DNA of 64,000 nucleotides, taken from the NCBI GenBank assembly GCA_028015205.1, contig CM051514.1, forward strand, positions 22,212,150 to 22,276,149, in the 5' to 3' direction. The DNA comes from Mytilisepta virgata (Eukaryota; Mollusca; Bivalvia; Mytilida; Mytilidae). How positions within the stretch are numbered: the first letter of the stretch is position 1; each line of letters begins with the position of its first letter. The notes beneath the pieces are model-generated. The model had not been told where the DNA came from. It was given only the letters and a program-made list of their open reading frames with translations, and did no database searches. Of the stretch, positions 56,030 to 64,000 are shown in pieces. The translations under genes were made by a program, and so were the position numbers.

Positions 56030-56596
56030 TGTATAACTTGGGCATGAAATCAATTGTCAGGTTGTAACTATTTATTCCTATCGTTTCAACCTACAAACAA
56101 ACAAAAAACAAAATTTCAGTCACATAATAAACACAATAATTCAAATCAAATTAACCCCATAAATGTTCCGTAAATTCACTTTCAACTTAATCATTGATTC
56201 CGATTGTCCTTTGTATTTATATGTAAATGTTATTCAAGCGTTCCATAGTTTCCCACACGTTGATCTTTGTATTGATATGTAAATGTTATTCACGCGTTCC
56301 GTAGTTTTTCCCAAACGTTGATCATTGTAACATAATAACATCTTCGAATCATGTTCCTATATAAAACAAACGTAATTATCAGTTCATATTCATTGTTCTG
56401 TACACGAAACTGTTAAATAACTGTTCTTAATCTGTAATTCTACTTACGCATTGACATAAAACACCCAAGTTATGTGTTTCACCTTGTCATTCATTTACGG
56501 GATTGTTAATAATGGGGATAGAAACGACAGTTTTGATATTGGAATATGCTAAATTAAATTCTGCAAAAACAAGATATATATCGTTCAAACGATACA
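56030..56596 (-). repeat. BEL 3' LTR
   Basis: 567 bp; on the minus strand starts TGTATCGTTTGAACG and ends TTATACA. It contains an internal duplication: ATGTAAATGTTATTC, GCGTTCC and GTTGATC phrases twice. Confidence 0.95.
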
Positions 56597-56612
56597 TTCC
56601 CCCGGCAAATAG

Positions 56613-59600
56613 TCAATCCTGTAACTGTTCCTCAACTGGTAATATTACAACAAGCCTGTGCACGGAACGGCGTATGGTTTGATCCTCGCATCCATTGTAT
56701 GAGACTCCTTGACTGACATTTTTATATCTGAGAATCACATCTCTCACAAACCCATCTCTTCCGGCATTCGCTTCGATGATCTGTGCCATTTTCCATCGTC
56801 CACGGACAATGTTTGAATCTTGCACTATCACTAAGTCCCCAACTTTTACATTCCTTTGTTTGGTATGCCATTTTTGACGAATGATTAGCGTAGGAAAAAA
56901 GTCTCGCGTCCATTTTTTCCAAAAGTTTTGGACTACTTGCTGAATAAATTTCCACCTCAATCTATAATTGCTGTTCTCATTGAAGTTTCCATTAGGCACA
57001 CGAATGCTTGATCTACCTAATACCAAATCATTTGGACACAAATATGATCCTTCCGTTGGGTCCGAATTTTTTGTCCCAATTGGTCTTTCATTTAATAGAT
57101 TAGATACTTCAAATAACACAGTCTGTAACTCAGAAAACGTCATCACCGATGTTCCTATGGCAACCTCCAAACTCTTTTTCACAGATTTGACTAGTGATTC
57201 ACTGACTCCGTTTTCCCATGGGGCATCTGCTGATTTGGTAGTGACCCAATCCATACCTTTGCATTCACCAAACGACTTAATTGGTTCCCAGTCCCATTTG
57301 TGAACTACTTGCTGTAGTTCCTTGCCTGCTGCCACAAGTTGTGAACCTGAATCAGATATCATTTTTCTTGGATATCCTCTAACCGTAACAAATCTTCTTA
57401 ATGTCATTATAAAACTACTTGTATCATAACCCTCTGCCAAGTCAACATATACTGCTCTGGTGGTCAAGCAGTTAAAAAGGACACCATATGCTTTACCATG
57501 TGTTCTTTTCTTCACAGTATCTCGAATCATAAATGGTCCAAACAAATCAACAGCACAATAATAAAATGCTGGTGCAGGTTGTAGTCTCTCTATCGGTAAC
57601 ATACCCATCTGCTGTCCTACAATCTTTTTCTCTCGCTTCCTACAAATGATGCATCGTTTCTTTACGAGCTTAATAATCCGACGTACCCCAGGAATCCAGT
57701 ATCTGCCCCTTAATTTGGCCAACGTTGTATCCACCCCTGAATGATCCTCCGAATGAAAGGAAGCAACAATCAACTTGATAAACGGACTCGAAGTTGGCAA
57801 GAGAATAAATTCAGTCTGATTCCAAGTGCGTTTCATCCATTCTTGCATTCTTTGTCCAACTGTTATTATGCCATCTGAGTTTGTTTGTACACCTAACCTT
57901 CGAAATCTCACTAATGAATCCTTCGGTAGACTCTTCTGAATATGTTTTATCCATATCATTTCTGCTATTTGTATACTTCCTGCTGAAATTCGGTTCGCTG
58001 CACCTTTGAATGATCTATTTTTAGCTATATCCAGAATTATACTTGTCACGCGCAACATCTTGCTTACATTCGAAAATCGATTCAGATCAATGTCACTTAA
58101 ATCGGGCACAATGTCTCTACTCTTTTCTTCATGTTCAAATGACATCGTGATTCCAACTACATCCGGCAATTGACTTGATTCTGAATAATCTTGCCTGATC
58201 GGCCATTGTTCAATGGGTAACCGTAAAAAATCTGGACCCTTTTGCCAAACTGATTCCATTACCAACGCGGTTGGATCTGTTGCTCTCGTGGTCAAATCAG
58301 CAGGATTCTGTTCCCCTTGTACCCACCACCAATCAGAAGGTTCTGTCTTACTTTGAATCTCGGCTATTCTAGTTGCCACAAATGTTCCAAAGCCATAACT
58401 TTCTCTTTGTATCTGAGCTCTTACTATTGTTGAATCTACCACGTGAATTATTCGAATAAAGTTAAAGTCCATCTCCTTCACTATTTTTTCTCTGATTCTT
58501 GATGCAATTACTGCACCACATAATTCCAACCTCGGAATCGACAATTGTTTTGTTGGTGCTATCCTGTTTTTTGCTATAATCAGATTCGCTTCATATGTCT
58601 CGGGACCGATTTGCCATCTTATGTATGCACAAGCTCCATATGCTACACTGCTTCCATCCGAAAATACTACTAATACGGGGTTCTTGTATGCAGCCTCTGG
58701 CTTAATACATCTAGGAAACTGAATCGACTCTAGTTGAAAGACTCCCTTGAAGAACTCAATCCACTTTTGTCTCATTGTATCTGCTATTGGTTCATCCCAT
58801 CCACCATTTCCTCCATCTGTCTTGCAAAATGATCTCAAAAGTAGTTTTGCGGTTAAAACAAACGGAGAAGCTAACCCTAAGGGATCATAAATGCTCGCAA
58901 CTTGACCAAGAACCATTCTTCTCGTGAGTATCAACGGTATGTCATCTATTTGAGTTTGTTGCAAATCTTTATCAATGTGTATTCCTCGACGTTTACTTGA
59001 AAAATTTATTTTTGCTTGAAATGTAAACATGTCATCTCTCGGTTGCCAAATCATTCCTAGAATCTTTTCCTTTGGTTCATTTGAAATATGTAATCCGTTC
59101 CATTGGTCGGACTGCTTCCCTGTAACAATCCAATGTTTAATTGTAAATCCACCCTTTGCAAGTAATTTTTCAGTGTCTTCCATTACCTTTCTTGCCTGAT
59201 CATTATTGTCGACAGAGTTAATGATATCATCAACATAACTGTTTCTAAGAATCATTTCGGCTGCCTCTGGATAAATATCTTTACTCATTTCCGCAGTCAT
59301 TCCTAATGCAACTGTTGCAATAGTGCCACTAGGTCTGTCCCCAAAAGTGGCCGTCTTTAACACATAATGATCCGGCTTTCTGCTTGCATCGAGATCTCTC
59401 CATAGAAACCGATGCGTATGTTGATCAGAAACTGAAAGTTTGATTGCATTATACATCTTTGAAATGTCTCCTGCAATTCCAATTCTATTTTGTCGAAATC
59501 TCAGTAGCACCACTAACATGTCATTCAATACATTCGGACCCTTTGCCCAATAATCATTTATCACATGTCCCATGTATGTTGAAGAGGAATTGAACACAAT

Positions 59601-62078
59601 CCTGATTGGGGTTGACTTAGAGTCGGGTTTTAGAACCTCATGATGCGGTAGATAATGAATTGGTCCTTCATAATTCCTGACCTCGTAATCTGAAAGTTTT
59701 CTGGCAACGTTCCTATTAACCATATCTCTGATTTGATCATTATATGCATTTGCATAGATTGTTCCGGTGCGTTGTAAGCGTTTCTCTGTAGATTCAAGAC
59801 GATGGTTTGCTGCTCCTATATTGTTAGGCAATTCAGCCGATTCTCTTATCCATGGATAAGTTACAGTCCAACGTTTTTCATCTTTGTCATAATGAAGTCC
59901 CTTTCTTATCATGTTCAGTTCTCGTTCTTCTGCTATAGTATAATTACCATTTCCGATCGGACATTTACCACACTTACAGTTTCCACATTTCGGGTTGCAT
60001 TGAGTTCCTAAGCTTTCAATGTTGAAAAAGTTATCCAGACTTTCCTTCAGTCCATTAAAATTTGCAATATGTATGCTACCAGTGTCGTATTGTTGTCCAT
60101 ATAAGTGATGAATACGTACATAATGACGAGACACCGTACCAACTTTAAGAAGCGTGTGACTACCTCTCAAACAGTAACCAAATTGGTTTTTCATCAGTTG
60201 AAGATTTCCTACTTGTTCTGCCTTTGTTGGTAAAAGAACACAGCAATCACTGCCTATCAATATGTCGACTTTTCCCTCGGGTCGAACTACATCCCTTTCC
60301 GTCACGCTTTTGAATAGCTTAGCAATGCCACGGATATCCACCCTAGTCACGTCTGCCGTAATTTGATCCATTCCATACGTCCTTATTTTCCATTCCTGTC
60401 CATTTAAATCAGTTAGTGGAACTATATATTCTTTACTTTGGATATAGTCAGTATTGTTGCCGACCTTTGTCACGGACAATGTTACATCTCTTCCCTTGAG
60501 GTTCAGTCTCCTAGCAGAATCATGTGTTATAAGTGAAATGTTAGCTCCCGGATCCCATAGTGCTGTCAAATAGTTTCCATTGCTCGGAACCTTGCTTATC
60601 ATGAGCAAAACGTCTTCTCTACCTTTATCTCCATTAACAATACTGATACAATTGTGAAACGTTGATCCATTGACTTGAATTCCATGTAAAGCTTGATGGT
60701 GCATCCTCCCACACATTTGTTGATTTTCATCCAGGACATCACACGGTTTCCTATTTGAACAGTATCTTGATAAGTGACCAATCTTGAGACAACTAAAACA
60801 TCCTCCTTGTTTGCGAATCAAATCTATTTTAGTCTGACCATCCAATCTACTAAATGCTGTACATTTTCCAATATCATGATTATCAGTCTCATGATACCAA
60901 CAATTTCTACGGTTTATTCTCATAGGCATATTATTCTTCGAGTTCATTCCATCACCGTTCTGTTTATATTTATTACCATGCGACATAACCTCTGCTACCT
61001 GTGCCAATCCATCAACTACCTGCTTCAATGTTTCTTGATTTTGCTTTACTTGTGCTTGGAGAGATTCTACGGCTGAATCTTCCTCCAATGTTGTATTGTG
61101 AACTTTTGATTTAAGTAATGTTCGACTAGCAGAACTGTCTCGTAAATCAGAATGAATATATTCCATAGCATTTTTTTCTTCTAAAAGAAAATTTAGTAAT
61201 TCCGGAAATGTATGTGATGCATACTTTTGCTTACGAAGAGCCCATACCCTCTTCTGCAACGGAGGCAAAAGTCTCTCGATTTGACTGATCATCGTAGCTG
61301 TGTTCATTTCAAGTTCCATGTTCATTCTTTTAAGATCGAGCCAACATCTCTCGACAACATCAACTGTGGTTATAAAGCTCATATAATCACCATCAAACAT
61401 TGGTTTCAGTCCTTTAATTTCACTAAGTACAGCATCAGCAAGCTTCTCTGGCTTTCCATACTTAATGTCTAACCTTTTCATCATTTCCGTAAAATCGTTG
61501 TCAACACCTTTGACAGTAAGAAGTGCTTCTCCCGTCAAACATTGTTTAAGCGTAAACGGGTCATCTTTCATGAGGAGGTTGTAGTCTTGTTTGAAGCTTG
61601 GGTAATCTCTTATATTCCCACTAAAAACAGGTGCATCCAGTTTTTTCACTCTCATATTATCCTTGGTACACTTTACTTCCTCAATGGGTTTTGTGTCTTT
61701 GACCTTTGCTGCTTCAACCACTTTGCCCATCATTGACCTTGCTTCACAAAGTTCTTGGTAAAGATGATCCATGTCTGTATTACTGTGCTCAATAATATCT
61801 TTATCTGTTTCGTCGTCAGAATCCAAAACTTCCAAGTACGAGGCATGACCTCCTTCCATCTCAGAATAAGCATCTTCAAGGTCTTTGAGGATTAGTTCCA
61901 GTGATTCTTTCGATTCATTGTTGTGATGACTCTTATTGAACCGATTCAATATTCGATGAAATTTTCCCTTTGCATTGCTTCTCTTCTTTTTCAAAACTTT
62001 CTTCCCATCTCCAGGTTTGTCATCATTATTTGTAGGCATGGCTTTGCGTTGAAATGTATAACTTGGGCATGAAATCAA
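56613..62078 (-). CDS. BEL/Pao Gag-Pol polyprotein, 1821 aa
   Basis: Uninterrupted frame. The first Met lies inside the LTR; a Met at 62040, 13 codons on, is a more likely start. The N terminus is basic and coiled-coil-like, then a DUF1759-like Gag core with LDAPVFSGNIRDYPSFKQDY. A zinc knuckle starts at Cys427 (CFSCLKIGHLSRYC). The retroviral-type protease has LWDPGANISLI with Asp509, a DPGA variant of the usual D[ST]GA. Reverse transcriptase: IRIVFNSSS and SYVDDI with Tyr948. A Peptidase_A17 region and RNase H (VVFSDGSS, Asp1141) follow. The integrase has its zinc site at FHSEDHSGV and CIICRK and catalytic Asp1511, Asp1576 and Glu1627. A DUF5641-like C terminus has VGDLVIVQDSNIVRGRW. All parts are present, so the copy could be autonomous. 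Confidence 0.95.
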   Translation of the reverse strand: MISCPSYTFQRKAMPTNNDDKPGDGKKVLKKKRSNAKGKFHRILNRFNKSHHNNESKESLELILKDLEDAYSEMEGGHASYLEVLDSDDETDKDIIEHSNTDMDHLYQELCEARSMMGKVVEAAKVKDTKPIEEVKCTKDNMRVKKLDAPVFSGNIRDYPSFKQDYNLLMKDDPFTLKQCLTGEALLTVKGVDNDFTEMMKRLDIKYGKPEKLADAVLSEIKGLKPMFDGDYMSFITTVDVVERCWLDLKRMNMELEMNTATMISQIERLLPPLQKRVWALRKQKYASHTFPELLNFLLEEKNAMEYIHSDLRDSSASRTLLKSKVHNTTLEEDSAVESLQAQVKQNQETLKQVVDGLAQVAEVMSHGNKYKQNGDGMNSKNNMPMRINRRNCWYHETDNHDIGKCTAFSRLDGQTKIDLIRKQGGCFSCLKIGHLSRYCSNRKPCDVLDENQQMCGRMHHQALHGIQVNGSTFHNCISIVNGDKGREDVLLMISKVPSNGNYLTALWDPGANISLITHDSARRLNLKGRDVTLSVTKVGNNTDYIQSKEYIVPLTDLNGQEWKIRTYGMDQITADVTRVDIRGIAKLFKSVTERDVVRPEGKVDILIGSDCCVLLPTKAEQVGNLQLMKNQFGYCLRGSHTLLKVGTVSRHYVRIHHLYGQQYDTGSIHIANFNGLKESLDNFFNIESLGTQCNPKCGNCKCGKCPIGNGNYTIAEERELNMIRKGLHYDKDEKRWTVTYPWIRESAELPNNIGAANHRLESTEKRLQRTGTIYANAYNDQIRDMVNRNVARKLSDYEVRNYEGPIHYLPHHEVLKPDSKSTPIRIVFNSSSTYMGHVINDYWAKGPNVLNDMLVVLLRFRQNRIGIAGDISKMYNAIKLSVSDQHTHRFLWRDLDASRKPDHYVLKTATFGDRPSGTIATVALGMTAEMSKDIYPEAAEMILRNSYVDDIINSVDNNDQARKVMEDTEKLLAKGGFTIKHWIVTGKQSDQWNGLHISNEPKEKILGMIWQPRDDMFTFQAKINFSSKRRGIHIDKDLQQTQIDDIPLILTRRMVLGQVASIYDPLGLASPFVLTAKLLLRSFCKTDGGNGGWDEPIADTMRQKWIEFFKGVFQLESIQFPRCIKPEAAYKNPVLVVFSDGSSVAYGACAYIRWQIGPETYEANLIIAKNRIAPTKQLSIPRLELCGAVIASRIREKIVKEMDFNFIRIIHVVDSTIVRAQIQRESYGFGTFVATRIAEIQSKTEPSDWWWVQGEQNPADLTTRATDPTALVMESVWQKGPDFLRLPIEQWPIRQDYSESSQLPDVVGITMSFEHEEKSRDIVPDLSDIDLNRFSNVSKMLRVTSIILDIAKNRSFKGAANRISAGSIQIAEMIWIKHIQKSLPKDSLVRFRRLGVQTNSDGIITVGQRMQEWMKRTWNQTEFILLPTSSPFIKLIVASFHSEDHSGVDTTLAKLRGRYWIPGVRRIIKLVKKRCIICRKREKKIVGQQMGMLPIERLQPAPAFYYCAVDLFGPFMIRDTVKKRTHGKAYGVLFNCLTTRAVYVDLAEGYDTSSFIMTLRRFVTVRGYPRKMISDSGSQLVAAGKELQQVVHKWDWEPIKSFGECKGMDWVTTKSADAPWENGVSESLVKSVKKSLEVAIGTSVMTFSELQTVLFEVSNLLNERPIGTKNSDPTEGSYLCPNDLVLGRSSIRVPNGNFNENSNYRLRWKFIQQVVQNFWKKWTRDFFPTLIIRQKWHTKQRNVKVGDLVIVQDSNIVRGRWKMAQIIEANAGRDGFVRDVILRYKNVSQGVSYNGCEDQTIRRSVHRLVVILPVEEQLQD

Positions 62079-62621
62079 TTGTCAGGTTGTAACTATTTAT
62101 TCCTATCGTTTCAACCTACAAACAAACAAAAAACAAAATTTCAGTCACATAATAAACACAATAATTCAAATCAAATTAACCCCATAAATGTTCCGTAAAT
62201 TCACTTTCAACTTAATCATTGATTCCGATTGTCCTTTGTATTTATATGTAAATGTTATTCAAGCGTTCCATAGTTTCCCACACGTTGATCTTTGTATTGA
62301 TATGTAAATGTTATTCACGCGTTCCGTAGTTTTTCCCAAACGTTGATCATTGTAACATAATAACATCTTCGAATCATGTTCCTATATAAAACAAACGTAA
62401 TTATCAGTTCATATTCATTGTTCTGTACACGAAACTGTTAAATAACTGTTCTTAATCTGTAATTCTTCTTACGCATTGACATAAAACACCCAAGTTATGT
62501 GTTTCACCTTGTCATTCATTTACGGGATTGTTAATAATGGGGATAGAAACGACAGTTTTGATATTGGAATATGCTAAATTAAATTCTGCAAAAACAAGAT
62601 ATATATCGTTCAAACGATACA
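62055..62621 (-). repeat. BEL 5' LTR
   Basis: 567 bp, nearly identical to 56030-56596. It holds the promoter and start of the transcript for the minus-strand polyprotein. The upstream-most Met of the frame lies in its last 24 bases. Confidence 0.95.
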
Positions 62622-62626
62622 ATAAT

Positions 62627-62755
62627 TTTTTTGTTTTTAATTTCAAATTGCTTGGACTTCCTTTTAAATGATCTTCTTTCATCATTATTAAACTCAGAAG
62701 AGTATTGACCATCAAACAAAAAGTCATATAGCTGTTTATATTCACCTCTTTCCAT
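62627..62755 (-). pseudogene. Ginger-like integrase N terminus, cut by BEL
   Basis: The minus-strand ATG at 62755 begins MERGEYKQLYDFLFDGQYSS and continues ERRSFKRKSKQFEIKNKK up to the BEL border. It aligns with exon 1 of the Ginger1 transposase at 17871 (M-LLDGTY, K-FRRVSRKYF). No continuation is found beyond the BEL element at 56024, so the rest was deleted before or during the insertion. Confidence 0.55.
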
Positions 62756-63049
62756 TTTTGATCATATCTGTGTTGGTCTTGATTTAAATTTCAATAATGA
62801 TTCAAATAATTGATTAAAAGATTTCAATGATTGCTAAATTATGTCCCTTCTTTAGGGACAGAAAAAAAGACAGCTAAACTATGGAAAATTGTCCCTTGTG
62901 ACATTTTTATAAAACATCTATGAAATTATGTCCAAGTACTAGGGACAATTTTTCACTAAGGGAGAAACTATTTTATAGTTTACAAAGTGATATTCTGTCA
63001 CAGATGAACTGTGAAATATAGTTCAAGACACAATTTCATGGGACACTTT

Positions 63050-63380
63050 TTTGGCTTACACCAGGGATTTTCCTACCTTTATTTTGGGTCCGAATATCGG
63101 CCCCATTCCCAATGAGACTAGATGTACTGTGAGCAAAGCTCTCAAAGGATACCCCCCGCTTTGAAGTCCAATTATCTCCCTTGTGTGATATCGGAAAGCA
63201 AAGATTTTTCTTAATGCACATCTTTGGATGATGTACTTCCTTTCTGTAAAGTTTCGTTGAAATCCATTTAGCGGTCTAGGAGGAGTTGCGCTTACAAGAT
63301 ATATGGACAGACAGACAAGGTGATTCCTATATAACCCCCCCCCCCCCAAACAAGTTTGCGGGGGTATAAAAAGGTCTCTA
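63050..63380. repeat. Bivalve-type dispersed repeat with C-tract hairpin end
   Basis: A GGACAGACAGACAAGG phrase is followed by a C run and AAACAAGTTTGCGGGGGTAT, which fold together. No gene. Confidence 0.5.
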
Positions 63381-63805
63381 TATTTCCCAAATCATAGGTG
63401 GAAATGTGAAATACTTTTTCTGTAATTCTAAAACTTTAGTAACTCCGAAATTTACTGTTGTTTACATTAGTTATACTGGATCTGTCAGCTATGTCTTACA
63501 CAGGTAACCAGTTTTTTATACTGGTTTATCTACTTTGAAACGAAGCCAAAAATATGTTTAAACATTTGGAAACCAGTTCGGCTTTACTTGCTTCTGATGA
63601 ACAGGATTGCTCAGGTAGGTAACTCTGGTAGGTAAAAAGTATTTGGATTGGTCCTGATATTTCTTTCTTTGAGCTTTTGAATTCAATATTTAATAATTTA
63701 CAGTATTTGTGGTATTTTTCTTTTTCCCTAATTCATTGTTGAACTCTTAAGGACAACTTTGACAACCGGAATATTTTCAAATCGAAATTAAACAAGCCCC
63801 CAAAA
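63381..63805. other. No gene recognised
   Basis: AT-rich leader to the frame at 63806. CAGGTAACCAG at 63500 and CAGGTAGGTAAC at 63612 could be splice donors of upstream exons. Confidence 0.35.
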
Positions 63806-64000
63806 ATGACATCGCACAATTCAAAGTATTACATCAAAAAATTGAAAGGAAAAGATTGTGAGGCTTCACAAAAGCTAGAAAAGTTTGGTTTTGGTTTTAA
63901 GAGGTTGAAAACAAATGACAACCCTTCCAATGAAGACCCTACCCCTGTAACTGATACGACAACTACAAGTTCTGCTGAAACACCGGTCCCGGACTCATCT
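63806..64000 (+). CDS. N terminus of an unidentified protein, runs off the window
   Basis: ATG at 63806 opens a frame that is still open at 64000 (65 codons). It starts MTSHNSKYYIKKLKGKDCEA, goes on with a KFGFGFKRLK block and then a Thr/Ser/Pro-rich stretch. A short basic lead followed by a low-complexity linker is common at the start of ZMYM1-type hAT proteins, but the identity cannot be told from this piece. Confidence 0.45.
   Translation, partial: MTSHNSKYYIKKLKGKDCEASQKLEKFGFGFKRLKTNDNPSNEDPTPVTDTTTTSSAETPVPDSS

Larger units (their letters stand above)
56025..62626 (-). mobile_element. BEL/Pao LTR retrotransposon, young and intact-looking
   Basis: The element is 56030-62621, flanked by ATAAT (56025-56029 and 62622-62626). 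LTRs are 567 bp each and I see one difference (CTACTTACG against CTTCTTACG, near 56449 and 62468). One frame of 1821 codons fills the interior. The polypurine tract GCCGGGGGAA abuts the 3' LTR (56597-56606). After the 5' LTR there are only 14 bases before the Met codon that starts MPTNNDDKPG, and no standard TGG-type primer site is seen. Confidence 0.95.
55798..63046. mobile_element. Ginger-like short element interrupted by BEL/Pao
   Basis: The ends GTGTCCCCATGAAATTATGT (55798) and, read inward from 63046, GTGTCCCATGAAATTGTGT are inverted copies. Without the BEL element it measures about 650 bp. Its only coding trace is an integrase-like N terminus on the minus strand (62627-62755) similar to exon 1 of the Ginger1 transposase in this window. 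This suggests an internally deleted Ginger derivative. No CCGG or CCGT duplication is visible at the borders, so the assignment is tentative. Confidence 0.45.

Noticed and set aside
60545..60560. DPGA instead of DSGA/DTGA in the BEL protease as a sign of decay
   Set aside because: The frame is otherwise intact and the LTRs are almost identical; it may be a lineage variant.
59802..61736. Several plus-strand frames of 60-100 codons
   Set aside because: All are shadows of the BEL polyprotein on the minus strand.

Overview
This is a bivalve-like, probably mytilid mussel, nuclear genomic window. It is AT-rich and almost wholly built of transposable elements. The evidence is GT-AG introns throughout, molluscan-type dispersed repeats with terminal hairpins, Penelope, Ginger, Harbinger, hAT, Helitron, BEL/Pao and Ty3/gypsy elements side by side, and a short non-coding motif (about 42570-42610) that I remember from mussel transcripts. 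The species call is an inference. No rRNA, tRNA or CRISPR was seen, and no ordinary host housekeeping gene. The only host-gene candidates are a small Gly/Tyr-rich secreted protein, a lysine-rich exon series and an open reading frame at the right edge.

Layout. 1-760: decayed minus-strand CACTA-type transposase. 1021-6827: decayed intron-bearing hAT element (ZNF862-like). 6870-8533: tandemly duplicated lysine-rich exon cassettes. 8836-14360: decayed minus-strand Helitron with a cysteine-peptidase-like domain, split by a 1.8 kb hairpin-ended repeat (9092-10883). 15362-16284: a second copy of that repeat. 16611-26793: a whole Ginger1 DNA transposon with CCGG target duplications, integrase-like transposase exons and an OTU protease, its introns and right arm filled with smaller repeats. 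26837-48782: a Penelope-like element bounded by a 15 bp target duplication. It is only about 1.1 kb once nested insertions are removed: a PIF/Harbinger element (27254-35781, TTG duplication) and an OTU-hAT element (36045-48354), which itself holds a Ty3/gypsy element (42618-47582, identical 120 bp LTRs, ACGAT duplication). 49680-51590: decayed minus-strand gene of an unnamed multicopy family. 51636-53582: 5'-truncated LINE. 53911-54152: Gly/Tyr-rich secreted protein. 55798-63046: Ginger-like short element interrupted by a nearly pristine BEL/Pao retrotransposon (56030-62621, ATAAT duplication). 63806-64000: start of a gene running off the window.

The genes do not form a pathway; they are transposition machineries. 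The common thread is that three unrelated DNA transposon types here (Helitron, Ginger1, hAT) each carry a ubiquitin-system-type cysteine peptidase domain. The most complete and unusual gene is a seven-exon OTU-hAT fusion (36347-42462, 1040 codons with stop excluded) that splices in frame from end to end with no stop. The youngest insertions are the gypsy and BEL elements.
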